A DNA stretch of 8,441 nt from NCBI GenBank assembly GCA_009781125.1, contig WQYS01000088.1, forward strand, positions 1-8,441. The letters are read 5' to 3'. The translations under genes were made by a program, and so were the position numbers. Each line of letters opens with the position of its first letter. Position 1 is the stretch's first letter. Origin of the DNA: Acidobacteriaceae bacterium. GTDB lineage: Bacteria; Acidobacteriota; Terriglobia; Terriglobales; Acidobacteriaceae. The notes beneath the pieces were generated by a model that saw nothing but the letters and a program-made list of their open reading frames with translations, searched no databases and had not been told where the DNA came from. Positions 1-6,056 of the stretch are shown piece after piece.

Positions 1-28
1 AATAGCGCATATCGCCAAGGAGGACTCT

Positions 29-1141
29 ATGGAACGGAAACACCTGGTCTTTGAACGAGCCAACAAGCTGGGCCTGATGGTGTTGTTCGTGGCCGCTGCC
101 GCTGGCAGCGCTCGCGCCGATAACTCGTTCATCGACGACTTCAACACCGTCACCACCATCAGCACCACCATCCCTACTAACGGCGACGTTAATCCTTACG
201 GGATCGTTGTGGTTCCGGAGAGCAAAGGCAAGCTGGTCGAGGGACATATCCTCATCAGCAACTTCAACAACACGCAAAACCTGCAAGGCACGGGAACTAC
301 GATCGACGAGATTGCTCCCAACGGCACGTTCAGCCTCTTTGCGCAGATCGATCCCGCCAAGGTCACCTGCCCCGGCGGCATAGGCCTGACGACCGCGCTG
401 GTAACGCTGCGCAGCGGCTTCGTCGTCGTGGGAAGCCTGCCCACTACCGACGGCACGTCGGCAACCACCGGAGCGGGCTGCCTCATCGTGCTCGATAGCA
501 ACGGCAATGTGGTGAAGACCATCACCGGCCACAACATCAACGGGCCGTGGGACATGACCGCTGTCGATAGCGGCAGTCGGGCCGTGCTGTTTGTCACCAA
601 CGTGCTCAACGGAACCGTGGCCGCTGGCGGCAATGTTGTGAACAAGGGAACGGTCGTCCGCCTGTTGCTGGACGTCGACAACAAGGGGCCTGAGGTGCTC
701 GACAGCGACGTCATCGCCACGGGCTTCCCTGAGCGCACCGACCCCGCCGCGCTGGTGATCGGACCTACGGGAGTTGCGTTCGATAGCAGAACGGGAGTTC
801 TTTACGTGGCGGACAGCCTCGACAATCGTATTGCAGCTATACCGGGTGCGCTGTATCGGCAGCAGCCGTCGAATGGCGGCAATACGGTGTCTCAGGGAGG
901 AGCGCTCAACGATCCTCTTGGCCTGGCGTTTACACTGAGTGGTCATCTTATTGCCGCAAACGGCGATGACGGAAACATCGTGGAGATAACCCCAAATAAC
1001 GGCCATCAGGTCGCAACCAAACAGGTGGACAACACCGGCGGTCCGCCTCCGGGAGCGGGTGCGCTCTTTGGCCTGGTCGCGGTTCCTGGCGGTGTCTACT
1101 TCGTGGATGACGCCTCGAACACGCTCGACTTCCTGCACTGA
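29..1141 (+). CDS. Secreted NHL/SMP-30-like beta-propeller protein, function unknown
   Basis: The protein has 370 residues. The ATG start is supported by a strong Shine-Dalgarno site (AAGGAGG, 17-23) five bases upstream. Residues 1-30 form a signal peptide: a basic start (MERKH), a hydrophobic stretch LGLMVLFVAAAAG, and a likely cut after ARA at residue 30, so the mature protein is exported. The rest is rich in Gly, Asn, Thr and Val, with short strand-turn units of NHL/SMP-30 propeller type, for example NPYGIVVVP (55-63), GPTGVAFDSRTGVLYVADS (245-263), DPLGLAFTLSGHLIAANGD (295-313) and GLVAVPGGVYFVDD (348-361). Two cysteines (114 and 151) could form a disulfide in the periplasm. No catalytic motif was recognised; such folds bind ligands or act as lactonases. 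The gene ends about 20 bases before a composite palindrome that may end its transcript. The coding call is firm, the fold probable and the function unknown. Confidence 0.85.
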   Translation: MERKHLVFERANKLGLMVLFVAAAAGSARADNSFIDDFNTVTTISTTIPTNGDVNPYGIVVVPESKGKLVEGHILISNFNNTQNLQGTGTTIDEIAPNGTFSLFAQIDPAKVTCPGGIGLTTALVTLRSGFVVVGSLPTTDGTSATTGAGCLIVLDSNGNVVKTITGHNINGPWDMTAVDSGSRAVLFVTNVLNGTVAAGGNVVNKGTVVRLLLDVDNKGPEVLDSDVIATGFPERTDPAALVIGPTGVAFDSRTGVLYVADSLDNRIAAIPGALYRQQPSNGGNTVSQGGALNDPLGLAFTLSGHLIAANGDDGNIVEITPNNGHQVATKQVDNTGGPPPGAGALFGLVAVPGGVYFVDDASNTLDFLH

Positions 1142-1162
1142 GCTGGGCGCGTTACAGTCAAA

Positions 1163-1364
1163 GCGCCAAAGGCGCGTTCCATACCAGCCTGGGGCGAAGC
1201 CCCAGGTAAAGTGGCAAACCAGGAAGCAAAGGGCTGAAGGCCCGTTCTATCGGTGCTCCGATATAGTACGGGCTTACAGCCCTTGATTTCCTGTTTGGGT
1301 ACCTGTACCCAGGGCTACGGTCGCCGCGGCGACCTGGTATAGGACGCGCCTTCGGCGCTCCTAT
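1163..1364. repeat. Composite palindromic intergenic repeat (left copy)
   Basis: About 200 bases between the convergent genes ending at 1141 and 1389 fold almost entirely into hairpins. In order: GCGCC-AAA-GGCGC (1163-1175); CCTGGGGC-GAA-GCCCCAGG (1188-1206); an arm at 1229-1253 that pairs imperfectly with 1258-1284 around a tiny loop; GGGTAC-CT-GTACCC (1297-1310); a perfect 16-bp palindrome GGTCGCCGCGGCGACC (1319-1334); and ATAGGA-c-GCGCC-TTC-GGCGC-TCCTAT (1339-1364). The order is mirror-symmetric, so the whole is one long imperfect inverted repeat centred near 1255. Part of it recurs, inverted, at 7324-7370. Likely roles are a two-way transcription terminator or a REP/MITE-like mobile repeat. 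The structure is certain; the role is inferred. Confidence 0.85.
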
Positions 1365-1388
1365 TCAGTGCATTTCTGAGACACACAT

Positions 1389-3047
1389 TTAATGGGGAGC
1401 TTCGCTGTGGCCGCCGCTATGATGCTTGACGCCCTCGAACAGCAGCACAATCGGGATGCAGAGCAGCGAGAGAAATCCGATGAGACGGAAGATGTCCACA
1501 TAGGCGAGCAGCGAGGCCTGCTCGCCGAGCATCCGGTAAACCGAACCCATAGCCATGTGCAGCGCCGTAACCGCATCGGAGCCGGCAAACAGCAGCTTGG
1601 ACTGCAACCCCTGTATCATGCCAGTCGTGGTGCTGTCGGTTCCGGTCAGGTTGGCGGCAAGATAGCTCTGGTGGACCTGGCCTTTGCGCACCAGCATCGC
1701 CGTGGCCGTGGCGATGCCCACGCTGCCGCCGATGTTACGGACCAGGTTGTAGATACCGGTGGCGTCGCCGATCTCCTGTTTGCGCAGATGGCCCATGGCC
1801 ATGGTCGTCAGCGGCACGAAGATGAATCCGCCCGAGAATCCATTGAGCACGTTGGGAAGCACCACCGTAGACATGGAGACATCCAGATTGATGCGCGCAA
1901 ACATCAGCCCCGAGATGCCCAGCACGACAAACCCGAACATCATCAGCAGGCGCCGGTCGATCTTATTGGCCAGCGCTCCGGCAATGACCATCGACGCCAT
2001 CGATCCCATGCCGCGCGGCGAGACCGCCAGCCCGCTGTCGAGCGCCGGATATCCCATCAGGGTCTGTAAAAACAGCGGCAGCATGGCCGTGGCGCTGTAG
2101 AGCACGAACCCGTAAATGCCCGTCAGCAGCGTGCCGATGGCGAAGTTGCGGTTCAGCAGTACCTGAAGCCGAACCAGCGGATCCCTGGCGCGCAGTTCGT
2201 GCACGATGAAGAGCACGAACGCAATCATGGAGACGGCAAAGGTCCAGCGAATCCAGGCGGCGTCGAACCAGTCGGCCTCCTGGCCTTTATCGAGGACCAG
2301 TTGCAGCGTGCCCAGCCATAGCGCCATCACGCCGAAGCCGACGGCGTCGAGCTTGCCCGCGAACTTCCTGTGCAGATACGGCGGGTCTTCAACGAACGTG
2401 TTGGCCAGCATCAGCGCCAGCAGGCCGACGGGCAGATTGATGTAGAAGATCCAGCGCCAGGAGTAGCTGTCGGTGATCCAGCCGCCGAGCGTAGGTCCGA
2501 TGACCGGCGCAACTACAATACCCGTGCCGTAGACGGCCATGGCCTTGCCGTGATCCTTATGCGGAAAGCTTTCGAGCAGAATGGCCTGCGCCAGCGGCTG
2601 CATTCCGCCTCCGCCGACGCCCTGCAGGATACGCGCCACGATCAGCATAGGCATGTTGATGGCCATGCCGCACAGCATCGATGCCACGGTAAAGAGCCCA
2701 ATCGACATCAGCAGCAGGCGCTTGCGCCCGATGCGCCGCGTGATCCATCCGGTGGCCGGCAGCATGATGGCATTGGCGACAAGGTAGCTGGTCAGCACCC
2801 AGGTAGCCTCGTCGGTCGAGGCTGAGAGATTGCCCGCGATGTGCGGCAGGGCGACGTTGGCAACCGAGGAGTCGAGCACCACCATGAAGGTCGCCGTCAT
2901 GACGGAGCAGGCGATCAGCCATGGATTCGCCGAGGGTTTCCAGGCGGCGTGTTCGGCATGCTCGGCGGCTTCGGCGGCGGCGTCCTCGGAGAGTTCTTCG
3001 GGCTCTTCCTCGGCCTCGCCTTTGGGGAGTGTGGCCTTACTGACCAT
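1389..3047 (-). CDS. emrB: DHA2-family MFS multidrug exporter (EmrB/QacA type)
   Basis: A 552-residue inner-membrane drug:H+ antiporter of the 14-helix DHA2 class, close to the usual EmrB length. Residues 1-36 are an acidic Glu/Ala-rich cytoplasmic tail, then helix 1 begins (NPWLIACSVM). Family motifs visible: LDSSVANVALP at 58-68 (motif D1), WVLTSYLVANAIMLPATGW at 83-101, GWITRRIGRKRLLL at 100-113 (motif A), LIVARILQGVGGGG at 135-148 (motif B) and GIVVAPVIGPTLGGWI at 176-191 (motif C, the antiporter signature). The C-terminal half adds further helices and ends in a short His-rich tail. EmrB normally works with the HlyD-type adaptor EmrA and an outer-membrane channel; neither is in this window. 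The gene is divergent from a TetR regulator at 3110, its probable repressor. No good Shine-Dalgarno site precedes the ATG, and a TATAAT box lies six bases upstream, so a leaderless transcript is possible. The family call is firm; substrate and pairing are unknown. Confidence 0.93.
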   Translation of the reverse strand: MVSKATLPKGEAEEEPEELSEDAAAEAAEHAEHAAWKPSANPWLIACSVMTATFMVVLDSSVANVALPHIAGNLSASTDEATWVLTSYLVANAIMLPATGWITRRIGRKRLLLMSIGLFTVASMLCGMAINMPMLIVARILQGVGGGGMQPLAQAILLESFPHKDHGKAMAVYGTGIVVAPVIGPTLGGWITDSYSWRWIFYINLPVGLLALMLANTFVEDPPYLHRKFAGKLDAVGFGVMALWLGTLQLVLDKGQEADWFDAAWIRWTFAVSMIAFVLFIVHELRARDPLVRLQVLLNRNFAIGTLLTGIYGFVLYSATAMLPLFLQTLMGYPALDSGLAVSPRGMGSMASMVIAGALANKIDRRLLMMFGFVVLGISGLMFARINLDVSMSTVVLPNVLNGFSGGFIFVPLTTMAMGHLRKQEIGDATGIYNLVRNIGGSVGIATATAMLVRKGQVHQSYLAANLTGTDSTTTGMIQGLQSKLLFAGSDAVTALHMAMGSVYRMLGEQASLLAYVDIFRLIGFLSLLCIPIVLLFEGVKHHSGGHSEAPH

Positions 3048-3109
3048 AGAGTCATTATAGTATACTCAACGGTCAGAACCGACTTAAGCTGCTGCCGAGG
3101 CAGGCCTGG
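3048..3109. promoter_or_regulatory. Shared divergent promoter/operator region of emrB and tetR
   Basis: This 62-bp gap serves both genes. On the minus strand a perfect TATAAT (3054-3059) sits six bases before the emrB ATG; the -35 position opposite 3077-3082 matches consensus poorly. On the plus strand TATACT (3061-3066) can serve tetR, with a -35-like TTACTG at 3037-3042 and an 18-bp spacer. The two -10 boxes thus lie next to each other. Possible operator elements are the palindromes AGTATACT (3059-3066) and CGGT-CAGA-ACCG (3070-3081). A repressor bound here would cover both promoters. Boxes and palindromes are seen; their use is inferred. Confidence 0.55.
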
Positions 3110-3742
3110 ATGACGATAAAGATCAAGGAAAACGGGGCAAAAAGCAAACAGCAGGTGGTGACCGAGTTCCGCCGCCGCGAGATTCTGGACGCGGCGCGCA
3201 AGGTCTTTGCGCGCAAGGGATTTGCCGACGGCCTGGTGGACGAGATCGCCGCCGAAGCGGGCGTGGCCAAGGGGACGATCTATCTTTATTTCCCTTCCAA
3301 GAAGGACATCTACACGTCGCTGCTGCACAACGCCATGGAAGAGCTGGCGGCGGGTCTGGTGGAGCGGCTGGATGCGGCTCCGGAGCTGCGGCAGAAGATC
3401 GTGGAGTTCGCACTGGCGCGGCTGGAGAACGTGGAGGCGCATCAGGAGCTGTTCCGCATCATGGACACGCAGCCGGACAATCTCTCCTTCACGCGCAGCC
3501 AGTATCACGAGTGGCTGCGCGGACCGGTGCTGCATCTGGCCGCCGAGATCGAGTCAGCCGCCAAGCGCGGAGAGGTGTGCGTAGCGGACCCGGAAAAGAT
3601 AGCGTGGGCAGTAGCCGATCTGGCGCGAGGCGCGATTGTGCGCCGCCTGCTGGGACACTCCGAAACACCGCTGGCCGAAGAAGCAAACTATATAGCTGAT
3701 ATAGTCTGGGCGGTGCTTCGACCGGCTACTGCGCAAGGGTGA
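3110..3742 (+). CDS. TetR-family transcriptional regulator, probable repressor of emrB
   Basis: The product has 210 residues, typical for the family. The N-terminal TetR DNA-binding domain is clear: REILDAARKVFARKGF (23-38) leads into the helix-turn-helix VDEIAAEAGVAKGTIYLYFPSKKDI (43-67), with the usual YLYFPSKKD recognition-helix end. The C-terminal part (about 80-210) is the variable ligand-binding and dimerisation domain; it has no recognisable ligand signature. The ATG follows a modest GAGG (3097-3100). The gene is divergent from the emrB exporter with 62 bp between the starts, the standard layout in which the regulator represses both itself and the pump until a drug or metabolite binds. 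The family is certain; the target is inferred from position. Confidence 0.93.
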   Translation: MTIKIKENGAKSKQQVVTEFRRREILDAARKVFARKGFADGLVDEIAAEAGVAKGTIYLYFPSKKDIYTSLLHNAMEELAAGLVERLDAAPELRQKIVEFALARLENVEAHQELFRIMDTQPDNLSFTRSQYHEWLRGPVLHLAAEIESAAKRGEVCVADPEKIAWAVADLARGAIVRRLLGHSETPLAEEANYIADIVWAVLRPATAQG

Positions 3743-3773
3743 AAAGCGTTACAATCCTTACAGAAGTTACATC

Positions 3774-3780
3774 TTGGAGA
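3774..3780 (+). promoter_or_regulatory. Ribosome binding site that fixes the start of the 3789 gene
   Basis: TTGGAGA lies eight bases before the ATG at 3789. The TTG at 3774 is an in-frame alternative start, but it is part of this Shine-Dalgarno site and has none of its own, so 3789 is preferred. Confidence 0.65.
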
Positions 3781-3788
3781 CTTTCGCC

Positions 3789-4232
3789 ATGAAAGCCACA
3801 CAATCCACGGTCATCAGCATGCGTCTTCCGGCAGCCAGCGGAAAGCGGCTGAAGAAGATAGCAAGCCGTCACGGATGGACACTGAGCGATGCCAGTGCGC
3901 GTTTCGTCGAAGAGGGCCTGCGGCGTACTGAGTTCGCATTCATCGATTTTCGGGATTCGCCTGTCGGCAGACAGGCATATATCCAGGGCAGCAGTCTTGC
4001 CGTGTGGGAGGTCATGATGCTGGTTCGAAGCTACGAGCATGATCTTGAGGCGGTAGCTGTGCATCTCCGCTGGCCGCTTGTTAAGGTACAGGCTGCGGTC
4101 AACTATCGAGAGACGTTTCCCCGCGAAATAGATGAAGCACTGGAAGAGAACGATGCCTCTGATTTCGCAACCATCAAACGCATGATACCGCAGGCTGTTA
4201 AATTCATCCCGAAAAAAGCAGCCCGACGCTGA
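3789..4232 (+). CDS. Probable antitoxin: RHH-like N-terminus plus DUF433-like domain
   Basis: The product has 147 residues from the ATG with a GGAGA site upstream. Residues 6-50 (STVISMRLPAASGKRLKKIA...LSDASARFVEEGLRR) resemble a ribbon-helix-helix/CopG DNA-binding unit: a short strand, then two helices. Residues about 51-120 resemble DUF433: a Gly before a strand (IQGSSLAVWEVMMLVRSY, 65-82), then a helix pair VHLRWPLVKVQAAVNYRETFPREIDEAL (91-118) that matches the 'hl...vraALayy...eeid' end of the family. The C-terminus is basic (IPKKAARR). The downstream PIN-like gene starts one base after this stop codon, so the two are translated together. This is the usual antitoxin-first order, with the antitoxin neutralising the nuclease and repressing the operon. 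The domain calls come from pattern recognition only. It might instead be a plain regulator. Confidence 0.7.
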   Translation: MKATQSTVISMRLPAASGKRLKKIASRHGWTLSDASARFVEEGLRRTEFAFIDFRDSPVGRQAYIQGSSLAVWEVMMLVRSYEHDLEAVAVHLRWPLVKVQAAVNYRETFPREIDEALEENDASDFATIKRMIPQAVKFIPKKAARR

Positions 4233-4233
4233 T

Positions 4234-4599
4234 ATGCTTAAACTTCTTCTGGATGAGCATATTTCACCGGGTGTTGCCGCGGGCATGCGGCGATGCAATT
4301 CCGCTCTTCTGGTATACAGCATGGTCGAATGGGAAGGCGGATGCTTCCTCGGACAAGACGATGCTGTGTGCTTACAGGCAGCTTCCATGCAGAGGGTTAC
4401 CCTCGTTACATATGACCAACGGACCATTACCCCACTGCTCAAGAGATGGGCGGAAGAAGCACGGCCCCATGCCGGTGTGATCTTCATAGATGAGAAGACG
4501 ATCTATCCCTCGGACATTGGAGGGCTGGTCAAAGCCCTTGGCGAGTTGGTGAAAGAAACACGCGCTTGGGACTGGACCAATCGAGTAGTTTTTCTGTGA
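4234..4599 (+). CDS. Probable toxin: PIN-like (DUF5615-type) nuclease
   Basis: The product has 121 residues, the normal size for DUF5615/VapC-like PIN-like proteins. It opens with the hallmark LKLLLDEHISPGVAAGMRR (2-20), where Asp7 and Glu8 are the expected first metal-binding acids. Further acids sit at Asp42/Asp43, at Asp61 in the strand VTLVTYDQRTITPLL (55-69, the usual 'lvThD.df' strand), and at Asp86 in GVIFID. The tail is DWTNRVVFL. The ATG overlaps the end of the upstream gene's context as TGATATG, so translational coupling is likely and no separate promoter is needed. In the family such proteins are RNases or tRNases held inactive by a DUF433-type partner, which is what precedes it. 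No toxicity can be shown from sequence. The family call is good; the toxin role is inferred from pairing. Confidence 0.75.
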   Translation: MLKLLLDEHISPGVAAGMRRCNSALLVYSMVEWEGGCFLGQDDAVCLQAASMQRVTLVTYDQRTITPLLKRWAEEARPHAGVIFIDEKTIYPSDIGGLVKALGELVKETRAWDWTNRVVFL

Positions 4600-4682
4600 C
4601 TTTTCCTATGAGTCGCTCTGCCTATGGCGGCAATCAGGCTGAAGGGCAACCGCGCTGACCGGGAGATCGCCTGAAGAACCAT

Positions 4683-4910
4683 TCAGCCAGGCTTATCAAC
4701 TTCTTTTAAAAGCTCGGCGAGGGATATCTCAAACGCCTGAGCAATTCGCTCCAGTATAAGCAAGCCGATCTCCCGCTCTCCGTTCTCCAGCCTGGAGAGA
4801 TGGTCGCGTCCAATCTGAGACATGTCCGCTAATTGTTGCTGCGTCCATCCCCGTTTCGAGCGCAGCAAACGGATTCGTCGCCCCAAGCGCACGCAAATAT
4901 CGTTTGCCAT
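4683..4910 (-). CDS. XRE-family (Cro/CI-type HTH) regulator
   Basis: A 75-residue single-domain DNA-binding protein. RLGRRIRLLRSKRGWTQQQLADMSQIGRDHLSRLENGEREIGLLILERIAQAFEIS covers the whole five-helix XRE fold. The helix-turn-helix is at about 23-47, with the classic 'TQQQLA' start, 'LSRLENG' recognition-helix end and 'LERIAQAFEISLAELL' closing helices (52-68). No ligand or protease domain is attached. The ATG has only a weak GGAAAG directly upstream. The gene points away from the secreted protein at 4999, and a perfect 16-bp palindrome (4944-4959) lies 33 bp before its start, a natural site for a dimer. It converges with the toxin gene across about 80 bases. Targets are inferred. It could also be a remnant or partner regulator of the toxin-antitoxin pair. 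Confidence 0.88.
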   Translation of the reverse strand: MANDICVRLGRRIRLLRSKRGWTQQQLADMSQIGRDHLSRLENGEREIGLLILERIAQAFEISLAELLKEVDKPG

Positions 4911-4943
4911 CTTTCCAGAATGGCGGCAGGTACGTTACTATTG

Positions 4944-4959
4944 GTGGTGTATACACCAC
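4944..4959. promoter_or_regulatory. Perfect 16-bp palindrome, probable operator for the XRE regulator
   Basis: GTGGTGTATACACCAC is exactly self-complementary. It lies between the divergent XRE gene (start 4910) and the exported-protein gene (start 4999), the classic position for autoregulation and control of a neighbour. The central GTATAC could also overlap -10 boxes on either strand. The palindrome is seen; its role as binding site is inferred. Confidence 0.6.
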
Positions 4960-4988
4960 ATATCATTTGGACCTTTTCCTTGGCCCAT

Positions 4989-4993
4989 GGAGG
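4989..4993 (+). promoter_or_regulatory. Ribosome binding site choosing the ATG at 4999
   Basis: GGAGG stands five bases before ATG 4999. An ATG at 4987 overlaps this site and has none of its own. Starts further upstream would run antisense through the XRE gene, so 4999 is the best start. Confidence 0.65.
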
Positions 4994-4998
4994 TTTAC

Positions 4999-5871
4999 AT
5001 GTTGTTCACCGCTTTGCTGAGTTCTCGTTTCGGTCCTCAACGCTTGAGCAGTGTTGGGATTCCACGCACACTCGCTCGCATATCCTCTGCATTAACAGCG
5101 CTTCCGTCTAAGCTGTTAGCGCAGTCCTTCCCCTCTCGATGCGTCCATCCACGACGACAGTTGCTTTGGACAAGTCTGGTTCTGTTCCTGACACCACTCG
5201 CCGGAGCGTCGCTGCACGCGCAGACGGCGGTCCAGGTGAATGCAAACAATAAAAGGGCGATAGTGCTGGGCCATGTGATCGACGCAACTGGCGTGGTGCC
5301 CCATGCGGACGGTAACCCGGCGAACCTCATAATCACAGCGACTCCAAATTCAAGGACTGTCCCGGCGGCGGGCGGCAGCGCCACGTACAACGTCAGCGTT
5401 AAATCGAAGACCGGATCGTCTGATGACTTTCCTGATGCCTTCTGGCTGGTAGCAGCTTCGGTTCCTTTGTCCCAAATGGATGGCGTGACCGTGAGCGATA
5501 CTGGCTTAGCGTGGAATTCGGACGCAACCGAAGCAACTACTGCGTTTACAATTACTCTTCCCAAAGTGACAGCGAGTGTGCGCAACTACTCTCCACTTGC
5601 CTTTGCGTTGCTGCTATTGCCGGTGATGCTGATCGGCAAGGCGCGCAAGCTGAGGATGAGCAGCCTCCTGCTGGTAATGCTGGCCTTCGGCGCGATAACC
5701 GGAGTTGTAGGTTGTGGTGGTAGCGGTAATATTGGTCCCCCCACCCCTACCCCCGGTCAGACTCCAGCGGGTTCCACTACCTACCCCATTTACTTCGCTC
5801 TTCTTGACGAGAGCGCTACGACTGTTCTGGCCAAGTCCGACACGGTCACGCTTATTCAGGAAGGAAAATGA
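4999..5871 (+). CDS. Exported Ig-like protein with Terriglobia-type double-hydrophobic 'GCGG' C-terminus
   Basis: The product has 290 residues. The signal-like segment RRQLLWTSLVLFLTPLAGASLHAQ lies at 52-75, after an unusually long basic N-terminal part (1-51). Residues 77-195 look like a strand-rich Ig-like domain (ANLIITATPNSRTVPAAGG at 108-126; then SATYNVSVKS; GVTVSDTGLAWNS at 162-174). Then come hydrophobic segment 1 (SPLAFALLLLPVMLIG, 198-213), the basic link KARKLR (214-219), and hydrophobic segment 2 (SSLLLVMLAFGAITGVV, 221-237). The latter ends in the lipobox-like VVGC (Cys239), followed by GGSG, a PTPTPG linker and a last strand set (TPAGSTTYPIYFALLDESATTVLAKSDTVTLIQEGK). I associate this tail with large Ig-repeat surface proteins of Terriglobia; here it is attached to a single short domain. 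It faces the XRE gene across a palindrome. An envelope location is likely, the function unknown. Confidence 0.78.
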   Translation: MLFTALLSSRFGPQRLSSVGIPRTLARISSALTALPSKLLAQSFPSRCVHPRRQLLWTSLVLFLTPLAGASLHAQTAVQVNANNKRAIVLGHVIDATGVVPHADGNPANLIITATPNSRTVPAAGGSATYNVSVKSKTGSSDDFPDAFWLVAASVPLSQMDGVTVSDTGLAWNSDATEATTAFTITLPKVTASVRNYSPLAFALLLLPVMLIGKARKLRMSSLLLVMLAFGAITGVVGCGGSGNIGPPTPTPGQTPAGSTTYPIYFALLDESATTVLAKSDTVTLIQEGK

Positions 5872-6056
5872 GGAGAGCAACGCACTCCCTCAAAAAACTG
5901 CGTGTGGTTCGTACATAAAACCACAGCCGCTTGTTTGTAACAAAAAAATGACTGCGAAAGTTATGCCGCTCTCGAAGTATCGGAGTCGGCGGCAGGAACG
6001 ATTGCTTGATGAGGCCCGTCTGCTTTAACAGACACAACAAAAGAAAGGAAATCACT
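5872..6056. other. Intergenic stretch with one small hairpin
   Basis: This 185-base gap separates the Ig-like and beta-barrel genes. It holds an inverted repeat TGTGGTT (5903-5909) / AACCACA (5919-5925) with a nine-base loop and no T-run after it, an A-run at 5941-5947, and two tiny reading frames (5868-5918 and 5948-6028) with little support. No convincing promoter was found, though one for the beta-barrel gene could lie here. Confidence 0.45.

Noticed and set aside
1392..2069. Long plus-strand open frames under emrB (also 2370-2825 and others) and a minus-strand frame at 196-738.
   Set aside because: They lie opposite clearly real genes, have low-complexity His/Arg/Gln- or Ser/Pro-rich products without domains or ribosome sites, and reflect the codon pattern of GC-rich coding DNA.
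3774..3788. TTG start for the antitoxin gene at 3774.
   Set aside because: The TTG is itself part of the Shine-Dalgarno site serving ATG 3789.
4672..4688. CTGAA/TTCAG hairpin as terminator between the toxin and XRE genes.
   Set aside because: Only five base pairs with a six-base loop and no T-run; expected by chance.
4822..4998. Upstream extension of the exported Ig-like protein to an ATG at 4822 (349 aa).
   Set aside because: It runs antisense through the start of the XRE gene and across the palindrome, has no ribosome site, and gives a non-protein-like N-terminus. ATG 4999 has GGAGG five bases upstream.
5903..5925. Terminator after the Ig-like gene.
   Set aside because: The 7-bp stem with a nine-base loop has no T-run after it; too weak to call.
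6006..6056. Earlier start for the beta-barrel gene at 6006.
   Set aside because: It would place 17 polar residues before a normal signal peptide and lacks a ribosome site; ATG 6057 has AAAGGAA.
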